Source of the DNA: JBOHHR01 sp050740975
GTDB taxonomy: Bacteria > Pseudomonadota > Gammaproteobacteria > JBOHHR01
Assembly: GCA_050740975.1 (NCBI GenBank)
Contig: JBOIEE010000301.1
Span: 1-15,624, forward strand
Length of the DNA: 15,624 nucleotides
Direction: 5' to 3'
Positions 7,205-13,835 of this stretch are shown here, piece after piece (within the stretch, counting starts at the first letter, position 1; every line of letters begins with the position of its first letter). Both the position numbers and the translations under genes were made by a program. Below the pieces are notes generated by a model. It had not been told where the DNA came from and did no database searches. It saw nothing but the letters and a program-made list of their open reading frames with translations.

Positions 7205-8080
7205 GTGCCGGTGATCGCGGATCAGTCTAATCCGGCCCTATTCATCGCCATCATGGCTTGTCTTGGCCTCATGATGGGGAGTTTTCTCAACGTCATCATC
7301 CACCGCCTGCCGATCATGATGGAGCGTGAATGGCGGGCGCAGTGTAGGGAATTGATGGGATTGGAAAACGCTCCCAACGGCACCCGGGCGCGTTATGATC
7401 TCATTTTTCCGCGTTCTCAATGCCCGCAATGCGGGCACGTGATCGGCGTTTTGGAGAATATTCCTCTTTTCAGCTACGCCGCGCTTGGGGGGAAATGCCG
7501 CGCGTGCCGGGGAAAGATCTGCCTAAGGTATCCCTTGGTAGAATTACTGAGCGCTTTGCTGGCCGCTGTGGTCGCATGGCACTTTGGTTTTACCTGGCAG
7601 GCGGGGGGTGCGGCGCTCCTGTCCTGGGCTTTAATCGGTTTGAGCGCCATCGATTTCGATCGACGGCTGCTGCCCGATGCCATTACCCTACCGTTTCTCT
7701 GGCTGGGCTTGGCGCTAAACCTTTTTGGGGTGTACACCGATTTACCATCGGCGGTGCTGGGCGCCATGGCGGGATATCTGTCGCTGTGGTCGGTCTATAT
7801 GCTATTTAAACTGCTCACGGGTAAAGAGGGAATGGGGCACGGAGATTTCAAGCTGTTGGCCATGCTCGGTGCCTGGATGGGATGGCAGGCGCTGCCTTTG
7901 GTCGTCGTTTTGTCGTCTGTCGTGGGGGCGGTGGTCGGCACTATGTTGATCGTGCTTCGCTTGCGGGGGCGTACCGCGGCCATTCCTTTCGGCCCTTATC
8001 TTGCCGCCGCCGGGTGGATCGCGCTGTTGTGGGGTGAGGGGTTCACCCAAACCTACCTTCGGTGGGCCGCCGGGGCGTGA
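7205..8080 (+). CDS. pilD: Prepilin peptidase / N-methyltransferase PilD
   Basis: A polytopic membrane enzyme that cleaves the leader of type IV prepilins and N-methylates the new N-terminus. The 291-residue sequence has the N-terminal GSFLNVIIHRLP (25-36), the zinc-binding pair CPQC (73-76) and CRAC (98-101) of the bifunctional enzyme, and the two aspartate-protease motifs IDFDRRLLPD (149-158) and GMGHGDFK (209-216, Asp214). Several hydrophobic helices follow the cysteine domain. The frame opens with GTG at 7205; a second in-frame GTG at 7211 is preceded by GAGG at 7202-7205 with five-base spacing and may be the true start. The last four bases overlap coaE (GTGA), implying translational coupling. 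pilB-pilC-pilD is the classical order. Confidence 0.96.
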   Translation: MPVIADQSNPALFIAIMACLGLMMGSFLNVIIHRLPIMMEREWRAQCRELMGLENAPNGTRARYDLIFPRSQCPQCGHVIGVLENIPLFSYAALGGKCRACRGKICLRYPLVELLSALLAAVVAWHFGFTWQAGGAALLSWALIGLSAIDFDRRLLPDAITLPFLWLGLALNLFGVYTDLPSAVLGAMAGYLSLWSVYMLFKLLTGKEGMGHGDFKLLAMLGAWMGWQALPLVVVLSSVVGAVVGTMLIVLRLRGRTAAIPFGPYLAAAGWIALLWGEGFTQTYLRWAAGA

Positions 8081-8706
8081 GAACGCCCCTACGGGTGGGG
8101 GTCACCGGGGGCATAGGCAGCGGTAAGACCACGGTTTGCGAGCTTTTCGCCGGGTTGGGGGTGCCAGTGATCGATGCCGATCTGATCGCACGCGAACTGG
8201 TAGCCCCTGGGCAGCCCGCCCTGGCCGCCATCATCGCCCAATTCGGGGAAGACATCATCGGTGCCGAAGGCGGGCTCAAACGCGAGCGCTTGCGCTCGCT
8301 CATCTTTGCCGACCGCGAAAAGCGCAAATGCTTAGAAGAGATCCTCCATCCGCGGGTTTATGCCGAAATGGAGCGACGGGCGGAGAAGATTAAGACCCCG
8401 TATTGTATCCTATGTATTCCGCTGTTACTGGAGAGCGGCGGGGCCAACCGGGTGGACCAGATTGTGGTCGTGGATGTCCCCGAGGCATTGCAAAAGCAAA
8501 GGGTGCTAACACGCGATGGGGTAAGTCTTAATGCGGTCGAAGCGATGCTGAACGCGCAAGTGGACCGCACGGAGCGCCTACGGCTGGCCGACGCAGTCAT
8601 CGATAATCAAGGAGATATCGAAGGTCTGCGCCGACAGGTCTTGACCTTACACCAACATTTTCTTAGCTTGGCGAGTGTGGCCGTGAACGCCGACGGTTGT
8701 AGGTGA
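8077..8706 (+). CDS. coaE: Dephospho-CoA kinase
   Basis: CoaE phosphorylates the 3'-hydroxyl of dephospho-CoA, the last step of coenzyme A synthesis, in the cytoplasm. With the GTG start at 8077 the product is 209 residues, the usual length. The P-loop TGGIGSGKTT spans 10-19 (Lys17), VIDAD (31-35) supplies the substrate-side acidic motif, and LHPRVY and LLLESG are further family signatures. A longer frame starts at GTG 8062, but the 8077 start overlaps the pilD stop as GTGA and places the P-loop at the normal distance from the N-terminus, so it was preferred. The gene between pilD and zapD is a conserved gammaproteobacterial arrangement. A hairpin follows the stop codon. Confidence 0.95.
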   Translation: MRTPLRVGVTGGIGSGKTTVCELFAGLGVPVIDADLIARELVAPGQPALAAIIAQFGEDIIGAEGGLKRERLRSLIFADREKRKCLEEILHPRVYAEMERRAEKIKTPYCILCIPLLLESGGANRVDQIVVVDVPEALQKQRVLTRDGVSLNAVEAMLNAQVDRTERLRLADAVIDNQGDIEGLRRQVLTLHQHFLSLASVAVNADGCR

Positions 8707-8716
8707 ATTTAGGGAG

Positions 8717-8749
8717 CTCTGAAAGACCCATCCTCGGCGTTTTTCAGAG
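8717..8749 (+). other. Hairpin in the coaE-zapD gap
   Basis: CTCTGAAA (8717-8724) and TTTCAGAG (8742-8749) form a perfect 8-base inverted repeat with a 17-base loop, 11 bases after the coaE stop. It is followed by TCGAAAGG rather than a T-run, so intrinsic termination is uncertain. It may separate or process the transcript between coaE and zapD. Confidence 0.4.
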
Positions 8750-8809
8750 TCGAAAGGCGAGATTGAATTAGGGTTCTTACTTCCCGTTACAGTTTATCAA
8801 GTGAGGGCG

Positions 8810-9565
8810 ATGGATTACGAACAACCGCTGAATGAGCGCACCCGGGTATTTCTTAGGCTGGAGCACCTCTTTAGCTGCGTCGATCACAGCTTGCCACAGC
8901 CTTCGCCCTGGGATAGCCGCAACTGCTTGACCGGTCTAATTGATATTTGCGATCTTTTGCCGCGAATCGACATTAAGGTCGAGTTGATCAAGGAGCTCGA
9001 TCGACACCAAGGCAAGCTCACAAGCTTGGAAACCCGTGCGGGGGTGGATTTGGAACGACTCGGCGAGACCCTGCAACAAATACACGCGGTGCTCGGCGCC
9101 CTACGCGCCAATGGCTATGACCCAGGGCAGGCTTTGCGTACCCACGAGCTGGTGTTTGCAGTAAAGCAACGCCTTAATATGGCCGGCGGGACGTGCAGCT
9201 TCGACCTACCCGCGTTTCACTACTGGCTCAACCAGCCCTCGGGCGTGCGCACAGAACAGCTAAACCGTTGGGTGCAGGACCTTAGCGTACTGAGACAGGG
9301 TCTGGATCTGGTGCTCAGATTGATTCGATGCAGCTCGGAACCGACCTCCCAGCTCGCGCGCCAAGGCTTTTTTCAACAGGATTTAGACCCCAATGCCAGC
9401 TATCAAATGATCCGTGTGCTCTTACCCGGCGATGCGCGCTGTTTTCCTGAGATCAGCGGTAGTCGCCACCGCTTTAGCATACGCTTCCTGCAGCCCTCGC
9501 CCGAGGGACGCGCGAGCAAGAGCGAGTGGGATGTCAAATTCGACCTGCAATGCTGTGTGATTTAA
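8810..9565 (+). CDS. zapD: Cell division protein ZapD
   Basis: ZapD (formerly YacF) is a cytoplasmic factor that binds FtsZ and promotes bundling of its filaments at the division ring. The 251-residue product begins MDYEQPLNERTRVFLRLEHLF, matching the family's conserved EHPLNExxRxxLRxE start, and further conserved stretches such as FHYWLN, LRQGLDLVLRLIR and GFFQQ(D)L are visible. Length is close to the E. coli protein. The frame also allows GTG at 8801; ATG 8810 was preferred because it brings the family N-terminus into place, although the GAGGG upstream is closer than ideal. Position between coaE and yacG is the standard one. No oddity was seen. Confidence 0.93.
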   Translation: MDYEQPLNERTRVFLRLEHLFSCVDHSLPQPSPWDSRNCLTGLIDICDLLPRIDIKVELIKELDRHQGKLTSLETRAGVDLERLGETLQQIHAVLGALRANGYDPGQALRTHELVFAVKQRLNMAGGTCSFDLPAFHYWLNQPSGVRTEQLNRWVQDLSVLRQGLDLVLRLIRCSSEPTSQLARQGFFQQDLDPNASYQMIRVLLPGDARCFPEISGSRHRFSIRFLQPSPEGRASKSEWDVKFDLQCCVI

Positions 9566-9566
9566 A

Positions 9567-9791
9567 ATGGGGTTGGTGCCACCCGATTCTGGCGAAAAGT
9601 CAAAGAGTAAAGAGCCTGCGACGCCAAACTGCCCGACCTGCGGCAAGCCCGTGCGCCGCCCGCAAGAGGAGGCGCCTTTTTGCAGCAGGCGCTGCCGGCT
9701 GATCGATCTTGGCGAGTGGTTTAGCGGCCGCTACCGTATCCCCGGCGAAGATTCGGTAAGCCCCGGTGACGCGGATGATGTGTCGCCTTGA
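9567..9791 (+). CDS. yacG: DNA gyrase inhibitor / zinc protein YacG
   Basis: A 74-residue zinc-binding protein with four cysteines in the YacG pattern: CPTC (22-25) and FCSRRC (Cys39 and Cys43), followed by RLIDLGEW (44-51), the family signature. In E. coli YacG binds GyrB and inhibits DNA gyrase; here that role is inferred by family. The ATG lies one base after the zapD stop, so translation is probably coupled to zapD. The first 20 residues are a lysine-, serine- and proline-rich extension with no known role. The tail after residue 60 is acidic. Confidence 0.93.
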   Translation: MGLVPPDSGEKSKSKEPATPNCPTCGKPVRRPQEEAPFCSRRCRLIDLGEWFSGRYRIPGEDSVSPGDADDVSP

Positions 9792-9800
9792 ACCGTTTGG

Positions 9801-9816
9801 GCACCACCTGTGGTGC
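9801..9816 (+). repeat. Short perfect inverted repeat between yacG and nfi
   Basis: GCACCAC (9801-9807) faces GTGGTGC (9810-9816) across two bases, or a 6-base stem with a four-base loop. It lies ten bases after the yacG stop and 33 bases before the nfi start, with no T-run after it. It could form a small stable hairpin in the joint message; function unknown. Confidence 0.4.
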
Positions 9817-9849
9817 GCTGCCTGATCCGGCCTCGAGCGGAGTACCGAA

Positions 9850-10518
9850 GTGCCTGAGGGGGCTGTCTGGCTTCGACACCGATGGGATCTCACACCCAAA
9901 CAGGCCATCGCGTTACAAGATGAACTGCGCCCACGCGTCAAGGCGTGGGATGCATTCCCTACCATCGAGCGTGTGGCAGGGGTCGATGTGGGCTTTGAAT
10001 CGAACGGCCAGATCACTCGGGCCGCAGTGGCCGTGCTGTCCTTTCCCGATCTGGCTGTGATCGAGCACGCGATCGCCCGCTGCGAAACACGATTTCCCTA
10101 CGTGCCGGGCTTACTCTCGTTTCGGGAAGCACCGGCGGTACTGGAGGCGCTCACTAAGCTCAGCGGCCGGCCGGATGTCCTGCTCTGCGACGGGCAAGGA
10201 TTGGCGCATCCGCGGCGTTTTGGCCTGGCTTGCCACCTCGGCGTGGCCACCGATCTGGCGTCGGTCGGTGTGGCCAAAAAGCGGCTTTTGGGAAAACATA
10301 TGGATCCGCCGGAGGGCCGTGGAACATGGACTGAATTGCGTGAAGGGGATGAAGTGATAGGAGCCGTGCTGCGCACTCGAGCTGGCGTAAAGCCAGTGTT
10401 CGTTTCCGTGGGGCATAAGATCAGCCTCAAGTCGGCCGTGCGATTGGTGATGGCTTGTGTCACCCGCTATCGGCTGCCCGAGACTACCCGCCTGGCGCAC
10501 CAATTGGCCTCCGCTTAG
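9850..10518 (+). CDS. nfi: Endonuclease V (deoxyinosine 3'-endonuclease)
   Basis: Endonuclease V nicks DNA at the second phosphodiester bond 3' of deoxyinosine and begins repair of deaminated adenine. The 222-residue protein has the family's catalytic set: VAGVDVGFE (42-50, Asp46), FPYVPGLLSFREAP (82-95, Glu93) and DGQGLAHPRRFGLACHLGV (114-132, Asp114). VGVAKKRLLG and VSVGHKISL are further signatures. The GTG start at 9850 is preceded by GGAG (9839-9842) with a good seven-base spacer. No signal peptide or membrane segment is present, so it is cytoplasmic. It lies between yacG and the methyltransferase gene, 25 bases from the latter, and may belong to the same transcript. Confidence 0.95.
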   Translation: MPEGAVWLRHRWDLTPKQAIALQDELRPRVKAWDAFPTIERVAGVDVGFESNGQITRAAVAVLSFPDLAVIEHAIARCETRFPYVPGLLSFREAPAVLEALTKLSGRPDVLLCDGQGLAHPRRFGLACHLGVATDLASVGVAKKRLLGKHMDPPEGRGTWTELREGDEVIGAVLRTRAGVKPVFVSVGHKISLKSAVRLVMACVTRYRLPETTRLAHQLASA

Positions 10519-10543
10519 GGAAGCTTCTAGGGCGCGAGGGTCG

Positions 10544-11275
10544 ATGGTGTTTTGCTCCCGTTATCGTCTGTTGTTTGTCCTGTTGCTGACCGTGAGCGCC
10601 CCCGTTTGCGCAGATGACTACGCCGATCAAAGGCAGCGGCTGCTCGATCAGATCAAAGCCGATTTCGCCATGACCGGGGTCGAAACAGGCAAGCCAGAGC
10701 TCAGCGTTATGGTCTCTAAAGCCATGGCTAAAGTGCCGCGCCATGAATTCGTCCCTGCAGAACAGCGAAGCCGTGCCTACCTCAATAGGCCCTTACCCAT
10801 AGGCTACGGCCAGACCGTATCCCAGCCTTATATCGTGGCTCTGATGACGGAGCTGCTGGAGGTCAAGTCCGGCGACACGGTGCTGGAAATAGGAACAGGC
10901 TCCGGATATCAGGCCGCGATCCTGGCGGAACTGGTGGACCGCGTCTATACGATAGAGATCATCCAGGAGTTAGGGGAACAGGCTAGCGGCCGTCTGCAGG
11001 GGCTCGATTACGACAATGTGACCGTACGCGTGGGAGACGGGTATTACGGCTGGGAGGAGCATGCACCTTTCGATGCGATCATCGTTACCGCCGCCGCTAG
11101 CCACATCCCGCCGCCCCTGGTGCGGCAGCTCAAACCCGGCGGCAAAATGCTCATCCCGGTGGGAAGCCGATTTCTGACCCAATACTTGGTCATGGTGGAA
11201 AAAGACATCAACGGCACGGTCATAACCCGGCAGTTGTTGCCGGTGCGTTTCGTGCCGCTCACCGGCGGGCATTAA
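10544..11275 (+). CDS. pcm: Protein-L-isoaspartate O-methyltransferase-like protein with signal peptide
   Basis: Pcm enzymes methylate isoaspartyl residues in damaged proteins using S-adenosylmethionine. Family motifs are clear: PIGYGQTVSQPYIVALM (active-site region), the SAM-binding VLEIGTGSGYQAAILAEL, VYTIEI, and DAIIVTAAASHIPPPLVRQLKPGGKMLIPVG. From ATG 10544 the 243-residue product starts with positive residues, a hydrophobic core LLFVLLLTV (9-17) and a likely signal peptidase I site VCA|DD after residue 23, so it is predicted to be exported, unlike cytoplasmic Pcm. The mature part (about 220 residues) matches normal Pcm. GAGGG (10536-10540) precedes this ATG; a longer frame from 10457 would overlap nfi and bury the signal, so it was rejected. 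Location in the periplasm is inferred, as is activity there. Confidence 0.88.
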   Translation: MVFCSRYRLLFVLLLTVSAPVCADDYADQRQRLLDQIKADFAMTGVETGKPELSVMVSKAMAKVPRHEFVPAEQRSRAYLNRPLPIGYGQTVSQPYIVALMTELLEVKSGDTVLEIGTGSGYQAAILAELVDRVYTIEIIQELGEQASGRLQGLDYDNVTVRVGDGYYGWEEHAPFDAIIVTAAASHIPPPLVRQLKPGGKMLIPVGSRFLTQYLVMVEKDINGTVITRQLLPVRFVPLTGGH

Positions 11276-11316
11276 AGGCACGTTAAATTACAGGGAGCTA
11301 AGTGTCGATTAACCGA

Positions 11317-12159
11317 TCAGCTTGCAAAACGCAGGGACAGATCTACGGCGCGGGCGTTCTTAGTCAATGCGCCGACCGAGACGTAATCGACCCCCGTTTC
11401 CGCCGCTTGGCGTATGCATGCGAGATCGAATCCCCCGGAGGCTTCCAGGCGTGCTTTACCCTTCGCCATCTCGACCGCCGCACGCAGGCCCTCCAAGGTA
11501 AAATTGTCCAACAGCACGAATTCCGCACCGGCCTCGAGCGCCTGCTTAAGCTGTTCGAGATCCTCCACCTCGATCTCGATCTTCACCTCCGGGTGCGCAT
11601 GCCTGGCGTTGGCGAGGGCGGCACCGATTGAGCCCGCGGCGATGATGTGATTTTCTTTGATCAAGATCGCATCGAATAGCCCGCTGCGGTGATTTTCGCC
11701 GCCCCCGCAACGAACGGCGTATTTTTGCGCCAGCCGCAGACCCGGTAGGGTTTTACGCGTATCGAGCAGGGTGGCTGCGGTTCCCGAGATCGCCCGGGCA
11801 TACGCGCGGGTTATGCTTGCGGTGCCTGAGAGGCATTGCAGAAAGTTCAGCGCCGTACGCTCCCCCGTCAACAAGGCGCGCGTGGGCCCTTTGATCCGGC
11901 ACAAGCACTGCTTAGGCTCGATCTGTTCACCATCGGCCGCATACCAACGGATTTTTACGCGCTGGTCCAGATGATAGAAAACGCGCTCAAACCAAAGCGT
12001 GCCGCAAAGAACAGCCGCTTCGCGGCATAGCACCGAGGCGCTTGAATTGGCATCCGCTGGGAGAAGCTGAGCGGTCAAGTCGCCGCGGCCCACATCCTCG
12101 CGCAGCGCCCGCAGCACACACTCGTCTATGGATTCCCACGAAGGCGCTAGGGTAGCCAT
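11317..12159 (-). CDS. nadC: Nicotinate-nucleotide pyrophosphorylase (carboxylating), quinolinate phosphoribosyltransferase
   Basis: NadC converts quinolinate and phosphoribosyl pyrophosphate to nicotinate mononucleotide in de novo NAD synthesis. The 280-residue sequence carries GDLT (26-29), ERTALNFLQCLSGTA (100-114), DTRKTLPGLR (133-142), CGGGENHRSGLFDAILIKENH (Cys151 to His171), EIEVEDLEQL (195-204), VLLDNF (215-220) and EASGG (239-243), covering the substrate-binding Arg, Lys, His and Glu residues of the family. Length is usual and the gene looks intact. It converges on the pcm-like gene with 41 bases between stops and no strong terminator in that gap. Cytoplasmic; downstream of the toxin-antitoxin pair on the same strand, 56 bases from the toxin stop. 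Confidence 0.96.
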   Translation of the reverse strand: MATLAPSWESIDECVLRALREDVGRGDLTAQLLPADANSSASVLCREAAVLCGTLWFERVFYHLDQRVKIRWYAADGEQIEPKQCLCRIKGPTRALLTGERTALNFLQCLSGTASITRAYARAISGTAATLLDTRKTLPGLRLAQKYAVRCGGGENHRSGLFDAILIKENHIIAAGSIGAALANARHAHPEVKIEIEVEDLEQLKQALEAGAEFVLLDNFTLEGLRAAVEMAKGKARLEASGGFDLACIRQAAETGVDYVSVGALTKNARAVDLSLRFAS

Positions 12160-12215
12160 GAGGTTCTAAGCTAGGGCTCTGTCTGCATTACGCCTGGATG
12201 GGTGCTCTTGCAGTG

Positions 12216-12608
12216 CTAGCCCGACCACAGCACGCGGACCGGATACTGGTGAATCAGCGGATCGGGCGTCAGCAGAATGAGTCCGTGGGCAATGGCCTGA
12301 CAGATCAATAGGCGGTCGAACGGATCACGGTGCAAACCGGGTAATGTGGCGTCCTGTAACACCGCGTCTTCATCCAAGGGCAGCGCCGTAATTCCATGCG
12401 CCTTACGAAAACGCGGCACGAACTGCTTGGGTGGCTCCGCCAGCGGGAGTTTTCCCAGGCGATGTTTAGCCGTGATTTCCCACACCGACACCGCGCTTAA
12501 GAAGACCTCGTTGTCCGCGTCCAAGTAAGCGGCCCGCGCTGAGACGGATAAATCAGGTTTGTCGAAGACGATCCAAAGAAATGTACAGGTATCGAGGAGC
12601 AAGCGCAT
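12216..12608 (-). CDS. PIN-domain toxin, VapC-like ribonuclease
   Basis: A 130-residue PIN-domain protein of the type II toxin class. The acidic metal-binding residues are present: Asp6 in LLLDTCTFLW, Glu44 in SVWEIT, Asp95 and Asp98 in HRDPFDRLLICQA, and Asp116 in LLTPDPLI. The LDTCTFLW start and the RDPFDRLL signature are typical of the subgroup usually paired with Phd/YefM-type antitoxins. By family knowledge it is a magnesium-dependent RNA-cleaving toxin held inactive by its antitoxin; the RNA target cannot be predicted. The start codon overlaps the antitoxin stop by one base (TGATG), so translation is coupled. No missing catalytic residue, so the toxin is probably functional. Confidence 0.92.
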   Translation of the reverse strand: MRLLLDTCTFLWIVFDKPDLSVSARAAYLDADNEVFLSAVSVWEITAKHRLGKLPLAEPPKQFVPRFRKAHGITALPLDEDAVLQDATLPGLHRDPFDRLLICQAIAHGLILLTPDPLIHQYPVRVLWSG

Positions 12609-12841
12609 CAGGAGGGCTCAAATGCACTCAACACCTCTTCGGGTAGCGGTTCAAAGAATGCCTCAGGCACGTCGCCCAAACCCTTTGCCAGTCCAATTTT
12701 TCGAGTTGCCTTTGCTGTCAGTGGGCGGATTTCCGCGATGGGAACGTTGCGTTTGCACAGCAAAATGGTTTCTCCGGCCTCTAGCTTGGGAAGGTAACGG
12801 GAGAGGTGCGTCTTCGCTTCATGAATATTGAGCTTTAACAT
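12608..12841 (-). CDS. Phd/YefM-type (VapB-like) antitoxin
   Basis: A 77-residue antitoxin upstream of the PIN-domain toxin. The N-terminal half, LNIHEAKTHLSRYLPKLEAGETILLCKRNVPIAEIRPL, is the Phd/YefM DNA-binding fold (given here as the stretch from residue 4 to about 41). The C-terminal half, with PEAFFEPLPEEVLSAFE, is the acidic toxin-neutralising tail. Such antitoxins usually repress their own promoter, and an inverted repeat lies directly upstream. The start ATG at 12841 has no ribosome binding site; the promoter geometry suggests that transcription begins at or next to this codon. The stop overlaps the toxin start by one base. Confidence in the pair is high; the naming as VapB or Phd is a matter of convention. 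Confidence 0.9.
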   Translation of the reverse strand: MLKLNIHEAKTHLSRYLPKLEAGETILLCKRNVPIAEIRPLTAKATRKIGLAKGLGDVPEAFFEPLPEEVLSAFEPS

Positions 12842-12842
12842 G

Positions 12843-12876
12843 ACTATAATCTAGCCTAGATTTCTAGGCTTTTCAA
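12843..12876 (-). promoter_or_regulatory. Toxin-antitoxin promoter with operator palindrome in the -35/-10 spacer
   Basis: On the minus strand TTGAAA (12876-12871) and TAGATT (12853-12848) are separated by exactly 17 bases, a sigma-70 arrangement. The spacer holds a perfect 7-base inverted repeat, AGCCTAG (12870-12864) and CTAGGCT (12859-12853), with AAAT between, the likely operator for the antitoxin. Transcription would start about seven bases after the -10, which falls at the antitoxin ATG, so the message is predicted to be leaderless. The assignment rests on motif geometry. Confidence 0.65.
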
Positions 12877-13068
12877 GTTGGCAAACAAGACGGTCATCCG
12901 CCTCCTTGCTGGGTTGCAGAATCGGCAGAGCGCCCTAGCCCCGGAGTTGCGGTGGCCGGAGGAGCAACTCGTTTAGCGCTTGCCTTTGAACGTGCGATTC
13001 CATTATCGATGGGAGCAAAGCCTGCCCCAGTGCTGGCGGAATATGCGATAGGGGGCCGCGACAGGCTC
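12877..13068. other. Gene-free stretch between the antitoxin promoter and tsaB
   Basis: About 190 bases with no supported gene. Imperfect pairing is possible between AGCCTG (13019-13024) and CAGGCT (13062-13067), with GCCCC (13024-13028) facing GGGGC (13052-13056). This lies just after the tsaB stop on the minus strand and could be a weak 3' structure, but no T-run follows. Confidence 0.3.
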
Positions 13069-13734
13069 CTAGACGACTTTATTGCGCAGGTAAGTCGGCA
13101 GGGCTTGGGCCGTGGACACATACGCCCCTTGCAGATAGGCAGGCTTTGCCAAGGTGAGGATGTCTTGAGCATCTGGGACAACCTGGGGCTTTAGCTCGCA
13201 GAGCCGCGGCTGAATTTGCGCTGGGGGGGCCGCGGTGCTCCAGCCGCTTCCGATCCCCACCCAAAGCTCATCGCCTTGGGGTAGCTCCAAATCCCCCAAT
13301 GCGCTGACCCTCTCTTCGGATACCGCCTGCATCAGCCCGCCTTGGGTTAAATGAAACAGCCCCCAATAAACCTCGCGCATGCGGGCATCGATGGCCGCGA
13401 TGATACGCTCATGACCGGTTACGCGGTAACCCCCCTGCGCCAGTGCCGCTAAAGTAGATACCGGAACTACCGGCAGATCGGCGGCGAAGGCGATGCCTTG
13501 AGTCACCCCGCAAGCGATGCGAAGCCCGGTGAAGGACCCTGGGCCACGCCCGAAAGCGATGGCGTCCAGATCGTTCACTTCCAGCGCTGCTTCGCTAAGC
13601 AACTGCTCTATCATCGGCAGGATGATTTCGGCATGGCGTCTGGGCGCGAGCTCAAAGCGAGTGAATACTTGGCCCTCGATATCCACAGCCACGGAACAGG
13701 CCTCGGTAGAGGTGTCAAGCGCTAACAGCTTCAT
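13069..13734 (-). CDS. tsaB: tRNA threonylcarbamoyladenosine biosynthesis protein TsaB
   Basis: TsaB is the non-catalytic partner of TsaD in making the t6A37 modification of ANN-decoding tRNAs. The 221-residue product starts MKLLALDTSTEACSVAV, the standard beginning of the ASKHA-fold family, and contains ELAPRRHAEIILPMIEQLL, FGRGPGSFTGLRIACG and a C-terminal YLRNKVV close to the family's YLRNxV ending. An in-frame upstream ATG at 13758 would add eight residues; ATG 13734 was chosen because it starts right at the first conserved strand. Cytoplasmic. No companion tsaD or rimI is in the window. The gene appears complete and intact. Confidence 0.95.
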   Translation of the reverse strand: MKLLALDTSTEACSVAVDIEGQVFTRFELAPRRHAEIILPMIEQLLSEAALEVNDLDAIAFGRGPGSFTGLRIACGVTQGIAFAADLPVVPVSTLAALAQGGYRVTGHERIIAAIDARMREVYWGLFHLTQGGLMQAVSEERVSALGDLELPQGDELWVGIGSGWSTAAPPAQIQPRLCELKPQVVPDAQDILTLAKPAYLQGAYVSTAQALPTYLRNKVV

Positions 13735-13755
13735 AGGGCAGGATTTAGCGAATGC

Positions 13756-13813
13756 CACACCATGCGCGTTTTGGGCGCTTGGATTCTGTCAGATAGGAAG
13801 AATGCCCGGTGTG
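13756..13813. other. Interrupted nested inverted repeats between tsaB and the hugZ-like gene
   Basis: The contiguous right arm at 13799-13813 (AGAAT, GCCC, GGTGTG) can pair with three separated left segments: CACACC (13756-13761), GGGC (13773-13776) and ATTCT (13783-13787). This gives 15 pairs with bulges of 11 and 6 bases on one side. It lies between the hugZ-like stop and the tsaB start. It may be chance or a 5' or 3' RNA structure. Confidence 0.25.
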
Positions 13814-13835
13814 AAAGAAGAGAACCATGAGTGCA

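Noticed and set aside
10457..10543. Longer start for the Pcm-like gene
   Set aside because: It overlaps nfi, lacks a ribosome binding site and would place a hydrophobic signal segment 30 residues inside the protein.
11302..11650. Plus-strand open frames opposite nadC
   Set aside because: They are antisense shadows of the clear nadC coding sequence and show no family motif.
12952..13194. 80-codon plus-strand frame crossing the tsaB 3' end
   Set aside because: It overlaps conserved tsaB codons in antisense and has no recognisable motif or ribosome binding site.
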